From NCBI RefSeq assembly GCF_002777255.1, contig NZ_CP017634.1:1562903-1626902 (forward strand): DNA of 64,000 bases, given 5' to 3'. Below are positions 9,491 to 18,029 of the stretch, in pieces; the first letter of the stretch is position 1; every line of letters starts with the position of its first letter. The notes beneath the pieces are model-generated. The model was not told the origin of the DNA. It was given only the letters and a program-made list of their open reading frames with translations, and searched no databases. Made by a program: the position numbers and the translations under genes. This stretch comes from Candidatus Formimonas warabiya. Its GTDB lineage: Bacteria > Bacillota > Dehalobacteriia > Dehalobacteriales > Dehalobacteriaceae.

Positions 9491-10234
9491 TCAGGCTGTT
9501 TTGTTGTCTAGTTTTCTTAGTCCATTATAAACCTTTCCCAAAACCTCTCCGATGGGTTCATAAATAGCCAGGTGCGCTCTTCTGTCGGCCGGGCTTTTTG
9601 ATTTGTTGATCAGCACCAGTTTCTTGCCCCGGTAATAATTAATCAGTCCTGCCGCAGGATAGACGACGAGAGATGTGCCGCCGATAATCAGCATATCCGC
9701 TTTGCTGATATATTCTGCCGATCGTCTCATGGTTTCGTCATTTAACGGCTCCTCGTACAGCACAACATCCGGTTTGATCATACCGCCGCAGGAACAATGG
9801 GGCACGCCCTTGGCATGTTTGATATCCTCAAGACGATACGGTTTTCCGCACACCATGCAAAAATTCCGGTGGACACTCCCGTGCAGTTCAAAGACATTTT
9901 TGCTCCCTGCCGCCTGATGAAGACCGTCTATGTTCTGTGTCACAACAGCCTTCAGCTTTCCTCTTTGTTCCAGATCTGCCAGGGCAAGATGCGCCTTGTT
10001 GGGCTTTGCATCGGTAAAAAGCATTTTTTCCCGATAAAACTGATAGAATTCATCCGGGCATTTCATGAAGAAGCTGTGACTTAAAATGGTTTCCGGCGGG
10101 TACTTATAGCGTTGATGATAAAGGCCGTCCACGCTTCGAAAATCAGGAATTCCGCTTTCGGTGGATACCCCTGCTCCGCCGAAGAACACGATATTCTCGC
10201 TCTCTTCAATCATCTTCCTAAGCTTTTCAAGCAT
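9491..10234 (-). CDS. NAD-dependent protein deacylase, sirtuin family (3' end altered by IS)
   Basis: A sirtuin of 247 residues that removes acyl groups from lysine using NAD. Visible are the NAD-binding GAGVSTESGIPDFRS (residues 20-34), TQNIDGLH, the catalytic His in FELHGS, a zinc tetrad (CMVC and CSC) and GGTSLVVYPA. The start ATG at 10234 follows GGAGGATAT. The last 13 residues (YNGLRKLDNKTA and the residue before) are encoded wholly or partly by the IS at 8052-9529. Excising the IS restores the ending GKVVAAC with TAA at 8034-8036, giving about 238 residues. The core is untouched, so the enzyme is probably still functional, though its own terminator is now 1.5 kb away. Confidence 0.92.
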   Translation of the reverse strand: MLEKLRKMIEESENIVFFGGAGVSTESGIPDFRSVDGLYHQRYKYPPETILSHSFFMKCPDEFYQFYREKMLFTDAKPNKAHLALADLEQRGKLKAVVTQNIDGLHQAAGSKNVFELHGSVHRNFCMVCGKPYRLEDIKHAKGVPHCSCGGMIKPDVVLYEEPLNDETMRRSAEYISKADMLIIGGTSLVVYPAAGLINYYRGKKLVLINKSKSPADRRAHLAIYEPIGEVLGKVYNGLRKLDNKTA

Positions 10235-10426
10235 ATATCCTCCACTCCCTTTTAGCTGTACACACAGGGGTGTTCCATGATTCTTTCCCCTGCCTTATTT
10301 CAACAGCATCCTCTTAAGCGTTAAGCCTGTTCTTTTAATATTCTATCTCTATTATCGTCAGATTACAATTAACAGAAATGTAAGGATATTTATGGATGGA
10401 CCGCAGGCCTGGTATACTGCTATTTT

Positions 10427-11827
10427 TTATTTTGCCAGTTCCCATAAGGATGCGGCATATATCTTGGTAATTTTTACTAAGTTGTCTATCGATATGAATT
10501 CATTTTTTTGATGGGCTAATTCTTTTTCACCGGGAAATACAGGACCAAAGGCAATCATATTTTTAGCCGCCCTGGCATATGTTCCCCCGCCAATAATCAT
10601 CGGCCCGCTTTGATGGTCATTAGTGGCTTCTGCATATGCGTGCAGCAGCTTTCGCACGAGAAAATGCTCTTCCGGAAAATAAATGGGCGGATCGTGGTCA
10701 GTTTGCTCAACTGTAATTCCGGTTCCTTCCAAAGCATGCCAGATTCCGTCCCTTACCTGATCAACTTTGGTTGTGATGGGATATCTAATGTCAACGGTTA
10801 CCGCAACCCCTTGCGTATTACAGTCAATGATTCCCACATTTAGAGTTAACTTTCCGGATAACGCATCACGAAAGCCGCAGCAAATAGATTCCCCGTGATG
10901 TTCTAATCCGATCTTTTCATGATATATCCTGATAAAATCACCCAGGTCATCCCTGATCACGCCAAGCTCGTTTAAGAACAGCATCAGCAAAGAAATCGCA
11001 TTGATGCCATCTTCCGGCATACTGGCATGTGATGATTCCCCCTTCATCACGAAAACTATTTCTTTCCCATTCTGTTCAGACTTTAAACAGTTCCCAAACT
11101 TTTTATTAAACTCTTCGACCCGTTCGTTTATCAATACTTCCTGCCCCGCTACCACCTCTAACACAGCCGTGCATAAATCCGGAACCTGGTTTACCGCCTC
11201 CCCGCCTTTAATAGACTTAATTTTAATATTACCGGACATGGGGCGGGCAAATTGCTTTTTTAACTTCAATACCAGAATACCCTTTTCGCCATTGATCACA
11301 GGAAAATTTCCATCAGGGGTAAAACCAATATCAAATGCCGGCTCTTTTGATAAATAGTACTTCATTCCCGCAAAACTGGTTTCTTCGTCGGTTCCGAAGA
11401 CAATCCTGATCTTCTTGCTGCTTTTTATCCCTGATTCTTTGATCGCCTTTAATGCATAGAGTGCCGCTACCGCCGGTCCCTTATCATCTACCGCACCTCT
11501 CCCATAGATCCTGCCATCATGAATCTCTCCTGCAAAAGCCGGGAAAATCCAATCTTCTCCTCCCGGCACCACATCCACATGAACCAGCACGCCCACAGTT
11601 TCCTTGCCATGCCCGTATTCAGCATGACCTGCATAGCCATCTACATTTTTAGTCGTAAAACCAAAACGATCTGCCAGTGCCAGTACATACATCAGTGCTA
11701 AATAAGGCCCTCTACCGAAAGGCATGCCCGGTTCAGGATTCCCCTGAACACTCTTTATTCTGATCAGATCCTGTGTTGATTGAATTAAAGAATCCTGAAA
11801 GCGGTCGACTATTTTTTCCAGTTCCAC
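10427..11827 (-). CDS. pepV: M20 family dipeptidase, PepV/Sapep-like
   Basis: A dizinc dipeptidase of 466 residues, cytoplasmic. Metal-site motifs seen are LVHVDVVPGGEDW (first His), RGAVDDKGPAVAALYALK (bridging Asp) and GTDEETSFAGMKYYL (the EE pair). A C-terminal GGGTYARAAKN motif supplies the last ligand region. The size matches PepV. The start chosen is the GTG at 11827 with AGGAG eight bases upstream; a GTG three codons earlier sits inside that ribosome binding site. The gene is 20 bp downstream of a racemase gene in the same operon. With the Opp importer and M29-like enzymes nearby, a role in processing imported short peptides is likely (inference). Confidence 0.88.
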   Translation of the reverse strand: MELEKIVDRFQDSLIQSTQDLIRIKSVQGNPEPGMPFGRGPYLALMYVLALADRFGFTTKNVDGYAGHAEYGHGKETVGVLVHVDVVPGGEDWIFPAFAGEIHDGRIYGRGAVDDKGPAVAALYALKAIKESGIKSSKKIRIVFGTDEETSFAGMKYYLSKEPAFDIGFTPDGNFPVINGEKGILVLKLKKQFARPMSGNIKIKSIKGGEAVNQVPDLCTAVLEVVAGQEVLINERVEEFNKKFGNCLKSEQNGKEIVFVMKGESSHASMPEDGINAISLLMLFLNELGVIRDDLGDFIRIYHEKIGLEHHGESICCGFRDALSGKLTLNVGIIDCNTQGVAVTVDIRYPITTKVDQVRDGIWHALEGTGITVEQTDHDPPIYFPEEHFLVRKLLHAYAEATNDHQSGPMIIGGGTYARAAKNMIAFGPVFPGEKELAHQKNEFISIDNLVKITKIYAASLWELAK

Positions 11828-11856
11828 ACCATTCACTCCTCTTATTTAATGACACT

Positions 11857-12615
11857 TTAAAGGCACCTGTATTTCTCACTTAAATTCCACTCGGCTATTT
11901 CCCGTTCCGGCGGCGCTTCAAAGGTCTTTACCCTTGACGTCTTCCAATTAAACCGATCCCGCATTTCCCTGAGGTAACCGGCATATTTAACTGCGGCTAT
12001 GACAGGATCAATCACAGGAACATCCAGATATTTCTGAAGCTCCTCATAAAAGCCCACCTGCATGGTACAACCCAATATAATGACCTCCGCCCCATCGACC
12101 TCAACTGCTTCTTTGGCTTTTTGTTTTAACATGCCGATTGTTTTTGCTTCATCGGCATGGAAATCAAGAACGCCAAGGTTTAAAGATTTAAAAGAAGCAA
12201 GCCTTTCTTTATATCCATAGTACTGAATATTTTCCATCATCCTGGGAATATGTTTTTCCCGCCCTACTAAAACAGAGAACTTATGTCCTAACAATGTGGC
12301 CAGACTAAAAGATGATTCTGCAGGTGCCGTTACCACAGCCCTTTTCACAATTTCCCTTGCCGCATAGAGTCCAGGGTCATAGAAACATCCGATGACACAG
12401 GCATCGTAATTATTATCATCCAGTTTTTTAATTAAATGCAAGAGGTCAGGAATAATCACCGACTCATAGTACCTGTACTCCAGATGCAGAGGCCCCCGAT
12501 CCAGGTGAAAATACTCTATGGCATCACCATTCCCGGTTATTTTTTTTAATTCCTCAATAAGTAACGGGGTGGCACCTTCCGGCCCGATCGGATCAATATA
12601 CGCGATCTTAGACAT
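11857..12615 (-). CDS. Asp/Glu/hydantoin racemase family protein
   Basis: About 252 residues. Members of this family racemise amino acids or hydantoins by a two-cysteine mechanism. The two expected cysteines are visible in CVIGCFYDPG (about residue 78) and VIILGCTMQVGF (about residue 183), with GREKH and PVIDPVIAAVKYA around them. ATG at 12615 is preferred because GAGGTGAG lies about eight bases upstream; an ATG two codons earlier is too close. It is first in an operon with the PepV-like dipeptidase. A palindrome of the local regulon (12735-12751) lies 120 bp upstream. The substrate is unknown; a D-amino acid, hydantoin or cyclic imide are possibilities. Confidence 0.8.
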   Translation of the reverse strand: MSKIAYIDPIGPEGATPLLIEELKKITGNGDAIEYFHLDRGPLHLEYRYYESVIIPDLLHLIKKLDDNNYDACVIGCFYDPGLYAAREIVKRAVVTAPAESSFSLATLLGHKFSVLVGREKHIPRMMENIQYYGYKERLASFKSLNLGVLDFHADEAKTIGMLKQKAKEAVEVDGAEVIILGCTMQVGFYEELQKYLDVPVIDPVIAAVKYAGYLREMRDRFNWKTSRVKTFEAPPEREIAEWNLSEKYRCL

Positions 12616-12734
12616 AATCATCTCACCTCATCAGAACAGATTTTACTATCAAAGCTTTTATTTAAACCAACTTTATGATGTTAACTGGCAGTATCTAGGT
12701 TGTTTAATTAGTTTAACATTGTGTCCTTCTTTCC

Positions 12735-12751
12735 TTTGTGGTAATTATAAA
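12735..12751 (-). promoter_or_regulatory. Regulon palindrome upstream of the racemase-dipeptidase operon
   Basis: TTTGTGGTAATTATAAA differs from the perfect 17-bp palindrome at 20811-20827 at three positions and shares the CC just before it. It sits 120 bp upstream of the racemase start and has the same orientation relative to its gene as the sites at 20811 and 22116. It is probably a PucR-type operator (inference). Confidence 0.55.
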
Positions 12752-12853
12752 AAAACAATGTGATTATTGTAATTATTTTATCATTAGGAAACACCTGTCA
12801 CTTCATGAATTCCCGGACAAATATTGAATAAAATAAAAAAATTATCCGTTGTT

Positions 12854-12870
12854 TTTGTGATAATTACAAT
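12854..12870 (+). promoter_or_regulatory. Regulon palindrome upstream of the first M29-like gene
   Basis: TTTGTGATAATTACAAT has two mismatches to the perfect site TTTGTAATAATTACAAA. It ends 119 bp before the ATG at 12989, the same distance found for the other three sites. It is probably an operator for the PucR regulator at 22214-23380 (inference). Confidence 0.6.
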
Positions 12871-12988
12871 GATGTATGATTTTTTATTCAATATAATTAA
12901 AGTTGTAAAAATTCATTCGATTATTCTAGAAAATAAAAATCTTCTCCAAAGAAGAGAAGAAAATTTTATCTTAAGGAGGTTAGGCCTT

Positions 12989-14035
12989 ATGTCGTTTTTG
13001 TACGAATATGAATTAGGCAAAGCAGCGGATGTTTTAGTGAGGGAATTGCTTAAACTTAAGGAAGGGGAGACTTTTATCATTACAGCCGATACCAAGAGCG
13101 ATAAACGGGTTGTTGACGCTACGGCTCGTGCGGCATTTTCTGCCGGCGCTAAACCCATGGTCATATGGACCTGTACACCCCCTGGAACCGGGGCTATGAC
13201 AGATGACTGGCTACCTTCCAAGGCTTTAAGAGGTGCCTTGCTTCAGGCCGACGCCTGGGTGGAATTTAATAGTATGTATCTTTATTATTCCGAAACATAC
13301 CACATTGTGATGAAACAAAATAAAAATATGAGATTCTTATGTCTTCCCGGTATGCATGTCGATGTTTTTGTCCGGCTCTTTGCCCAGGTCGATCATCAGG
13401 CGTTAGCTGCATTCTTGATAAAAGTGACTGAAATGACCAAAAAAGCCAAAAAGGTGAGGCTTACTACGCTTATGGGGGAAGACGTAGAATTTGAAAACCA
13501 TCCTGAATGGCCCATCGGCTGCGACACCGGTTATGCAGAGGTCCCCGGCACCTACCAGATGGCCGGCCAAATTGGTTGGTCGCCCAATTTTGATACAGTC
13601 AATGGAGTAATTGTTTTTGACGGTTCTTTAGTGCCGCAAATCGGCATCGTGAGCCAACCGGTAAAAGTGTATGTAGAAAACGGTACGATCACCAAATTCG
13701 AAGGGGGAAAAGAAGCGAAAGAATGGGAGAACTTCATGAGAAGCTTTAATCATCCCCAAATGTTGCGCGTATCCCATGTCTGCTATGGGTTCCACCCTGG
13801 TGCTAAATTAACAGGCCAGATCGGAGAGGATGAACGTATTTGGGGGTGCACCCAGTGGGGCTTTGGCGCTGTCGCCAGTGACATGGTCCCTCCGGACGGT
13901 ATTCCGGCCCCATCTCATACCGACGGCGTAACCTTAAATACTTCAGTTTGGCTCGATGGACAACAAATAACGGATAACGGCCGGTTGGTTGATCCGGAAC
14001 TAATCGAACTGGCAAAAAAACTGGGCATGAAATAA
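12989..14035 (+). CDS. M29-like aminopeptidase / NicX-like metalloenzyme, paralogue 1
   Basis: A 348-residue protein of the thermophilic aminopeptidase M29 superfamily, which also contains 2,5-dihydroxypyridine dioxygenase (NicX). Seen are the N-terminal LLKLKEGETFIITADT and DATARAAFSAGAK, and the C-terminal metal region: GGKEAKEWENF, DERIWGCTQWGFG and SHTDGVTLNTSVWLDG, where the HTD supplies ligands. All three local paralogues have T-x-W-G-F-G where classical M29 enzymes usually have a His, so peptidase activity is uncertain. ATG at 12989 follows AAGGAGGT; an in-frame upstream extension to 12824 has no ribosome binding site. It is followed 26 bp later by a close paralogue. Confidence 0.82.
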   Translation: MSFLYEYELGKAADVLVRELLKLKEGETFIITADTKSDKRVVDATARAAFSAGAKPMVIWTCTPPGTGAMTDDWLPSKALRGALLQADAWVEFNSMYLYYSETYHIVMKQNKNMRFLCLPGMHVDVFVRLFAQVDHQALAAFLIKVTEMTKKAKKVRLTTLMGEDVEFENHPEWPIGCDTGYAEVPGTYQMAGQIGWSPNFDTVNGVIVFDGSLVPQIGIVSQPVKVYVENGTITKFEGGKEAKEWENFMRSFNHPQMLRVSHVCYGFHPGAKLTGQIGEDERIWGCTQWGFGAVASDMVPPDGIPAPSHTDGVTLNTSVWLDGQQITDNGRLVDPELIELAKKLGMK

Positions 14036-14061
14036 GCTTATTGTTTTAGAAGGGTGGTAAT

Positions 14062-15111
14062 GTGAAAATGGACCAAGAATATTCACTGCAAAAAGCCGCC
14101 GACACGCTCGTCTTAGAACTTTTTGAAATACGTCCGGGTGAAACTTTTGTCATAACTACTGATACGGAAAGTGATGAACGCGTAGTAGAAGCTACTGCCC
14201 GTGCCGCTGCTAGTGCGGGTGCCAAAGTGATGGTGGTTGTCATTCCGGCTCCCCACGGGGTGAGTCTAGCGGCCGATCCGATGTTACCGGTAGAATCTCT
14301 GATCGGGATTCTTAAACATGCGGATGCCTGGGCGGAATTTAATAAAAAATGGTTGCTTTATTCTACTCCCTACAATGAAACAATGAAGCAAAATCAACAA
14401 ATCAGGCATATGTGTTTAACCGGAGCAACGGTTAGTACCATGGTAAACTGTGTGGGGAAAGTCAATTATCCCGTCCTGAAACAATTCGGCGATAAATTAA
14501 CGCAAAAAATCATCCAGGCAAAGCAGGTGCGGATGACTTCTTCCCAAGGAGAGGATATTTCCTTTGAAAATGTGGCGGGGCGGCCGGTTTTTTGTGACCT
14601 TGGCTATGCAAATGACCCCGGCACCCATATGTTGGCCGGCCAAATCTCATGGACACCCGACTTGGAGAGCATCAATGGGGTAATTGTTCTAGATGGGTCA
14701 ATTGCCCCCGGGATCGGATTGGTGAAAAGGCCGGTAAAAATATGTGTGCGCAATGGAGTGATCACTTCCATTGAGGGGGGACAAGAAGCAAAAATGTATG
14801 AGCAGTGGCTAAGAGGATTTAATCACCCGCAAATGTTGTCAGTCGCCCATACCGGCCTGGGATTCAATCCGGGTGCTATGTTATGGGGTGACATTATTCA
14901 AGATCAAAGGGTATGGGGATCTACTACTTGGGGATTTGGCAGTATCGGGCCGGACCTGTTTCCTCCCTCCGGAAAACCGGGACCTTCCCACTCCGACGCT
15001 GTTTCTTTAAACACTTCAATCATACTTAACGGCAATGATGTTATTAAAGAGGGCGAAGTCATCGATGATGAATTAAAAGGTTTGGCCAGTCAATTGAAAA
15101 GAGTTGGTTAA
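14062..15111 (+). CDS. M29-like aminopeptidase / NicX-like metalloenzyme, paralogue 2
   Basis: A 349-residue paralogue of the gene just upstream, with the same architecture: LFEIRPGETFVITTDT, ATARAAASAGAKVMVV, GGQEAKMYEQWLRGFNHPQ, DQRVWGSTTWGFG and SHSDAVSLNTSIILNG (HSD as metal motif). The GTG at 14062 and the ATG two codons later are both possible starts; AGGGTGG precedes them. It shares an operon with paralogue 1 and ends in a strong palindromic repeat (15115-15155). Tandem duplication followed by divergence suggests different substrates or a hetero-oligomer. Confidence 0.82.
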   Translation: MKMDQEYSLQKAADTLVLELFEIRPGETFVITTDTESDERVVEATARAAASAGAKVMVVVIPAPHGVSLAADPMLPVESLIGILKHADAWAEFNKKWLLYSTPYNETMKQNQQIRHMCLTGATVSTMVNCVGKVNYPVLKQFGDKLTQKIIQAKQVRMTSSQGEDISFENVAGRPVFCDLGYANDPGTHMLAGQISWTPDLESINGVIVLDGSIAPGIGLVKRPVKICVRNGVITSIEGGQEAKMYEQWLRGFNHPQMLSVAHTGLGFNPGAMLWGDIIQDQRVWGSTTWGFGSIGPDLFPPSGKPGPSHSDAVSLNTSIILNGNDVIKEGEVIDDELKGLASQLKRVG

Positions 15112-15114
15112 AAA

Positions 15115-15155
15115 GCAGACAGGGGGACGGTTCTGTCGACCGTCCCCCTGTCTGC
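15115..15155. repeat. Dispersed palindromic repeat between convergent genes
   Basis: Perfect 17-bp arms, GCAGACAGGGGGACGGT (15115-15131) and its complement (15139-15155), with a 7-nt loop. It sits between the ends of the M29-like paralogue 2 (plus) and the Opp ATPase (minus), so it may end transcription from either side, although no long T-run follows. A related palindrome with the same GCAGACA...GACGGTTCTG core lies at 62497-62541. Confidence 0.85.
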
Positions 15156-15168
15156 CCCCGCGTCTGCT

Positions 15169-16137
15169 TTATTGCAACAAGTGGCACGCAGCACAGTGGC
15201 CATTTCCCAAATCCGCGGTCAACGGCTCTGATTTTTTACACACATCCCTTGCTTTTTTGCATCTGCCGTGGAACCGGCACCCAGCCGGCGGATTTATGGC
15301 ACTGGGCACATTCCCTTCCAAGACGCTGAGGGAGTCAATTCCCTTTTTAGTAATGTCGGGTATCGCCTTAAACAAAGCTTCGGTATAAGGATGTACCGGG
15401 TTTCGGAAGACCTCCTGGGAATTACCGTACTCAACTACCTTACCCAGGTACATTACGGCAATCTTATCTGCCAAATAATTTACCACGCTTAAATCGTGTG
15501 AGATCAGGATATATGTGAGGCCCAGCTGAGACCGAAAATCCTTCAACAGGCTGAGAATTTGCGCCTGGGATAGTAAATCTATGGAGGAAGTAGGCTCGTC
15601 TAAGATCACTAATTTAGGGTTTAGGGCGAGCGCCCTGGCGATGGCAATTCTCTGTCTTTGGCCCCCGCTGAATTCATGGGGGTATTTGAAAGCATCTTTT
15701 TTGAATAGGCCTACCTGTTCCAGTAGAACCTCTACCCTTTTAAGGAGCTCTTCTCCCTCGATTTTCTCATGGACCTTGATGGGCTCACCAATAATATCTA
15801 TCACGAGAAACCTGGGATCCAGGGACCAAAAAGGATCCTGAAATACGATCTGAATGTCCTTCCGTGTCTTTCGCAGCTCATTTTTACTTAAGCCAAACAA
15901 ATCTTTACCATCAAATATGACCTGGCCGGAGGTGGGTTCATGAAGGTTTAAGATGGTATTTACCAGAGTTGTTTTCCCGCAGCCTGATTCCCCGACCAAG
16001 CCCAGAACCTCCCCTTTCGTCAGGGAAAAGGAGACATTGTCAACCGCTTTCACCCAAGCAGCAGGCTTAGAGAAGAACCCTTTTTTCACAGGAAAATATT
16101 TCACTAAGGATTTTACCTCTAAAATATGATTGCTCAC
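15169..16137 (-). CDS. Oligopeptide/dipeptide ABC transporter ATP-binding protein (OppF/DppF type)
   Basis: A cytoplasmic ATPase of about 322 residues. Seen are Walker A GESGCGKTT, signature FSGGQRQRIAIARAL, Walker B LVILDEPTS, an intact switch His in LISHDLS, and the C-terminal oligopeptide-transporter extension with cysteines (CRFHGRC, C..SEP, HCAACH). Start is the GTG at 16137 preceded by GGAGGTG. It is the last gene of the operon sbp-permease-permease-oppD-oppF. With its partner at 16139-17110 it drives uptake of a peptide-like solute. Confidence 0.93.
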   Translation of the reverse strand: MSNHILEVKSLVKYFPVKKGFFSKPAAWVKAVDNVSFSLTKGEVLGLVGESGCGKTTLVNTILNLHEPTSGQVIFDGKDLFGLSKNELRKTRKDIQIVFQDPFWSLDPRFLVIDIIGEPIKVHEKIEGEELLKRVEVLLEQVGLFKKDAFKYPHEFSGGQRQRIAIARALALNPKLVILDEPTSSIDLLSQAQILSLLKDFRSQLGLTYILISHDLSVVNYLADKIAVMYLGKVVEYGNSQEVFRNPVHPYTEALFKAIPDITKKGIDSLSVLEGNVPSAINPPAGCRFHGRCKKARDVCKKSEPLTADLGNGHCAACHLLQ

Positions 16138-16138
16138 G

Positions 16139-17110
16139 TCAGCGCACCTCCTTACCGGCTTTAAGGCATGATGCATAGTGGGTCCCCATGACCAACTCCA
16201 GTTTAACCGCTTTTAATTTACACTCTTCTTTCTTCTCGGCACACACATGGTAATAGGGACATGTTTGGGAATCAGCTTCTTCATCATGAGAAGAAAAATG
16301 CTTCCTTTCCATAAGTTGTTCGTCTTTTTTAGGTATGGCATTGATAAAGGCTGCCGTATAAGGGTGCAGCGGTTTGTGCAGCACCTCTTCCACCGTACCC
16401 ATTTCCACGATTTTCCCCCGGTACAGGATGGCAACCCTTTCGCAGACAGCGGAAACTAACCCTAAGTTATTCGCGATAAAAATAATGGTGATATTCAACT
16501 GACGCTGCAAGTCTTTAATCAGCCTGAGAATGCCGGCTTGAATGGTGACATCCAGATTTCTCGTCGGCTCATCGGCGATCATTAGTTCCGCCCCGCAGGA
16601 AAGGGCAATGGCAATGATCACCCGTTGTCTCTGACCGCCGCTTAATTCATGCGGGTATTTCTTCATGATATCACCGGCATCAGGAAGCTTAACTAAATCC
16701 AGCATTTCCCCTGCTTTTTTCGCTGCCTCTTTTTTGTTTAACCCCTGATGATGGCGGATCACCTCCGTAATCTGTTCCCCCACGGTAAATACCGGATTGA
16801 GGGTTGACATGGGGTCTTGAAAAATCAGGGAAATTTTTTTGCCCCGAATCTTTTGCATCTCCTTTTCTTTCTTCGCCAGCAAATCCTCGTGATGGAATAA
16901 GATTTGACCCCTTGAAATCACTCCGGGAGGCACGGCTAAAAGTTTTAAGATGGTCAGGGCCAGAACCGTCTTTCCTACACCGCTTTCCCCTACGACACCG
17001 AAAGTTTCCCCTTTCTGGATACTTAACCTTTCAATATCCAGGACATTTTTTTCCCCGTCAAAGGTCTTATAGTCAATCTTTAAATTACGAATGGAGAAAT
17101 AATCATCCAT
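16139..17110 (-). CDS. Oligopeptide/dipeptide ABC transporter ATP-binding protein (OppD/DppD type), H-loop His replaced
   Basis: 323 residues with Walker A GESGVGKT, signature LSGGQRQRVIIAIAL, Walker B LMIADEPTRNLD and the C-terminal oligopeptide extension (CPYYHVCAEKKEEC). The switch region reads IFIANNLGLVSAV where the family has ITHDLG, so the H-loop histidine is Asn and the following Asp is Asn too. The D-loop reads RNLD instead of the usual TALD. This suggests that one of the two ATP sites is catalytically weak, as in asymmetric ABC transporters. The gene is packed tightly against the OppF gene (stop to GTG within 2 bp). Confidence 0.93.
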   Translation of the reverse strand: MDDYFSIRNLKIDYKTFDGEKNVLDIERLSIQKGETFGVVGESGVGKTVLALTILKLLAVPPGVISRGQILFHHEDLLAKKEKEMQKIRGKKISLIFQDPMSTLNPVFTVGEQITEVIRHHQGLNKKEAAKKAGEMLDLVKLPDAGDIMKKYPHELSGGQRQRVIIAIALSCGAELMIADEPTRNLDVTIQAGILRLIKDLQRQLNITIIFIANNLGLVSAVCERVAILYRGKIVEMGTVEEVLHKPLHPYTAAFINAIPKKDEQLMERKHFSSHDEEADSQTCPYYHVCAEKKEECKLKAVKLELVMGTHYASCLKAGKEVR

Positions 17111-17123
17111 GACTGCTCAACTC

Positions 17124-18026
17124 CTATTTATTTCTGGTCTTAGGATCCAATATCTCCCTTAACCCGTCTCCTAAAAGGTTAAAGGCCAAAACGGTAATAA
17201 ATATGGCCATACCGGGGAAAATACTGTACCACCAGGAATCCAGGAAGTAATTCCTGCTTGTGCTGACCATTAATCCCCATTCCGGCTGCGGAGGTTGAGC
17301 GCCCAGGCCCAGGTAGCTCAGGGAAGCTATCGTCAATATTACTCCCCCAATATCCATAGATGCTTGGACGATTACAGGTCCCAAACAATTGGGCACGATA
17401 TGTTGGCATATGATCTTATAGTCAGGGGCACCGATTGATTTAGCAGCTTTGACAAACTGCCTTTCTTTAATAGAAACAGCCTGCCCTCTGATCAAGCGCG
17501 TATACCAGGGCCACCAGGAGACCGCGATGGCAATAATAGCATTGTGTAAGCTGGGTCCTAAAAATGCGGCGATGGTAATAGCGAGCAACAAGGAAGGAAA
17601 ACTTAAAAATATATCGGTGACGCGCATGATCAGCTCATCAACAAACCCGCCAAAATATCCGGCCATGGCGCCGAGAGGCACGCCGATGAGCAGGGCAATG
17701 CCGACAGCAATCAGCGACGTTTGCAATGAGATCTGGGTGCCGATTAAAACCCGGAGGAATATATCCCTGCCCATGTCATCGGTGCCAAATAGATGATCCC
17801 ATGAGGGAGGCAACAGTTTGTACTGAGGATCTGTTGCCGAAGCCATGTGCGCTAATGAGGGAAATGCCACGGGGACGATTACGGCGATGGCCACTAAGAT
17901 GATAATCGTGATAAATGCCACCCGGGTTAGTTTATTCTTATTTAATAAGTGTACGGACAGTCTTACCTCTTTTAGTCTTGCCAACAGGGCTTTGTAGGAA
18001 AAAAGACGCTTGATGATGTGACCCAC
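17124..18026 (-). CDS. Oligopeptide/dipeptide ABC transporter permease (DppC/OppC type)
   Basis: A 300-residue inner-membrane permease. After a cytoplasmic N-terminus and TM1 comes the extracytoplasmic block with HLFGTDDMGRDIFLRVL, typical of OppC/DppC. The BPD_transp_1 region has five more segments and the EAA loop (AAKSIGAPDYKIICQHIVPN). It ends GDGLREILDPKTR, also typical. The start is GTG at 18026, which nearly touches the stop of the other permease (18030). Confidence 0.93.
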   Translation of the reverse strand: MGHIIKRLFSYKALLARLKEVRLSVHLLNKNKLTRVAFITIIILVAIAVIVPVAFPSLAHMASATDPQYKLLPPSWDHLFGTDDMGRDIFLRVLIGTQISLQTSLIAVGIALLIGVPLGAMAGYFGGFVDELIMRVTDIFLSFPSLLLAITIAAFLGPSLHNAIIAIAVSWWPWYTRLIRGQAVSIKERQFVKAAKSIGAPDYKIICQHIVPNCLGPVIVQASMDIGGVILTIASLSYLGLGAQPPQPEWGLMVSTSRNYFLDSWWYSIFPGMAIFITVLAFNLLGDGLREILDPKTRNK

Positions 18027-18029
18027 CCC

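Larger units (their letters stand above)
8052..9529 (-). mobile_element. IS3-family insertion sequence, copy 2 (inverted)
   Basis: A 1478-bp element, nearly identical to the one at 3619-5097 and in the opposite orientation. The ends are the same (TATGGTGGACTA at 8052, TATAATGGACTA read from 9529). It is flanked by a 3-bp duplication, AAC on the plus strand at 8049-8051 and 9530-9532. This differs from the AAA duplication of copy 1, so each copy inserted by itself and the pair is not one composite transposon. The insertion point is inside the last codons of a sirtuin gene. Confidence 0.95.

Noticed and set aside
3619..9529. A composite transposon carrying PucR and PreA genes between the two IS copies
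   Set aside because: Each IS has its own, different 3-bp target duplication and each interrupts a gene that is restored by removing that IS alone.
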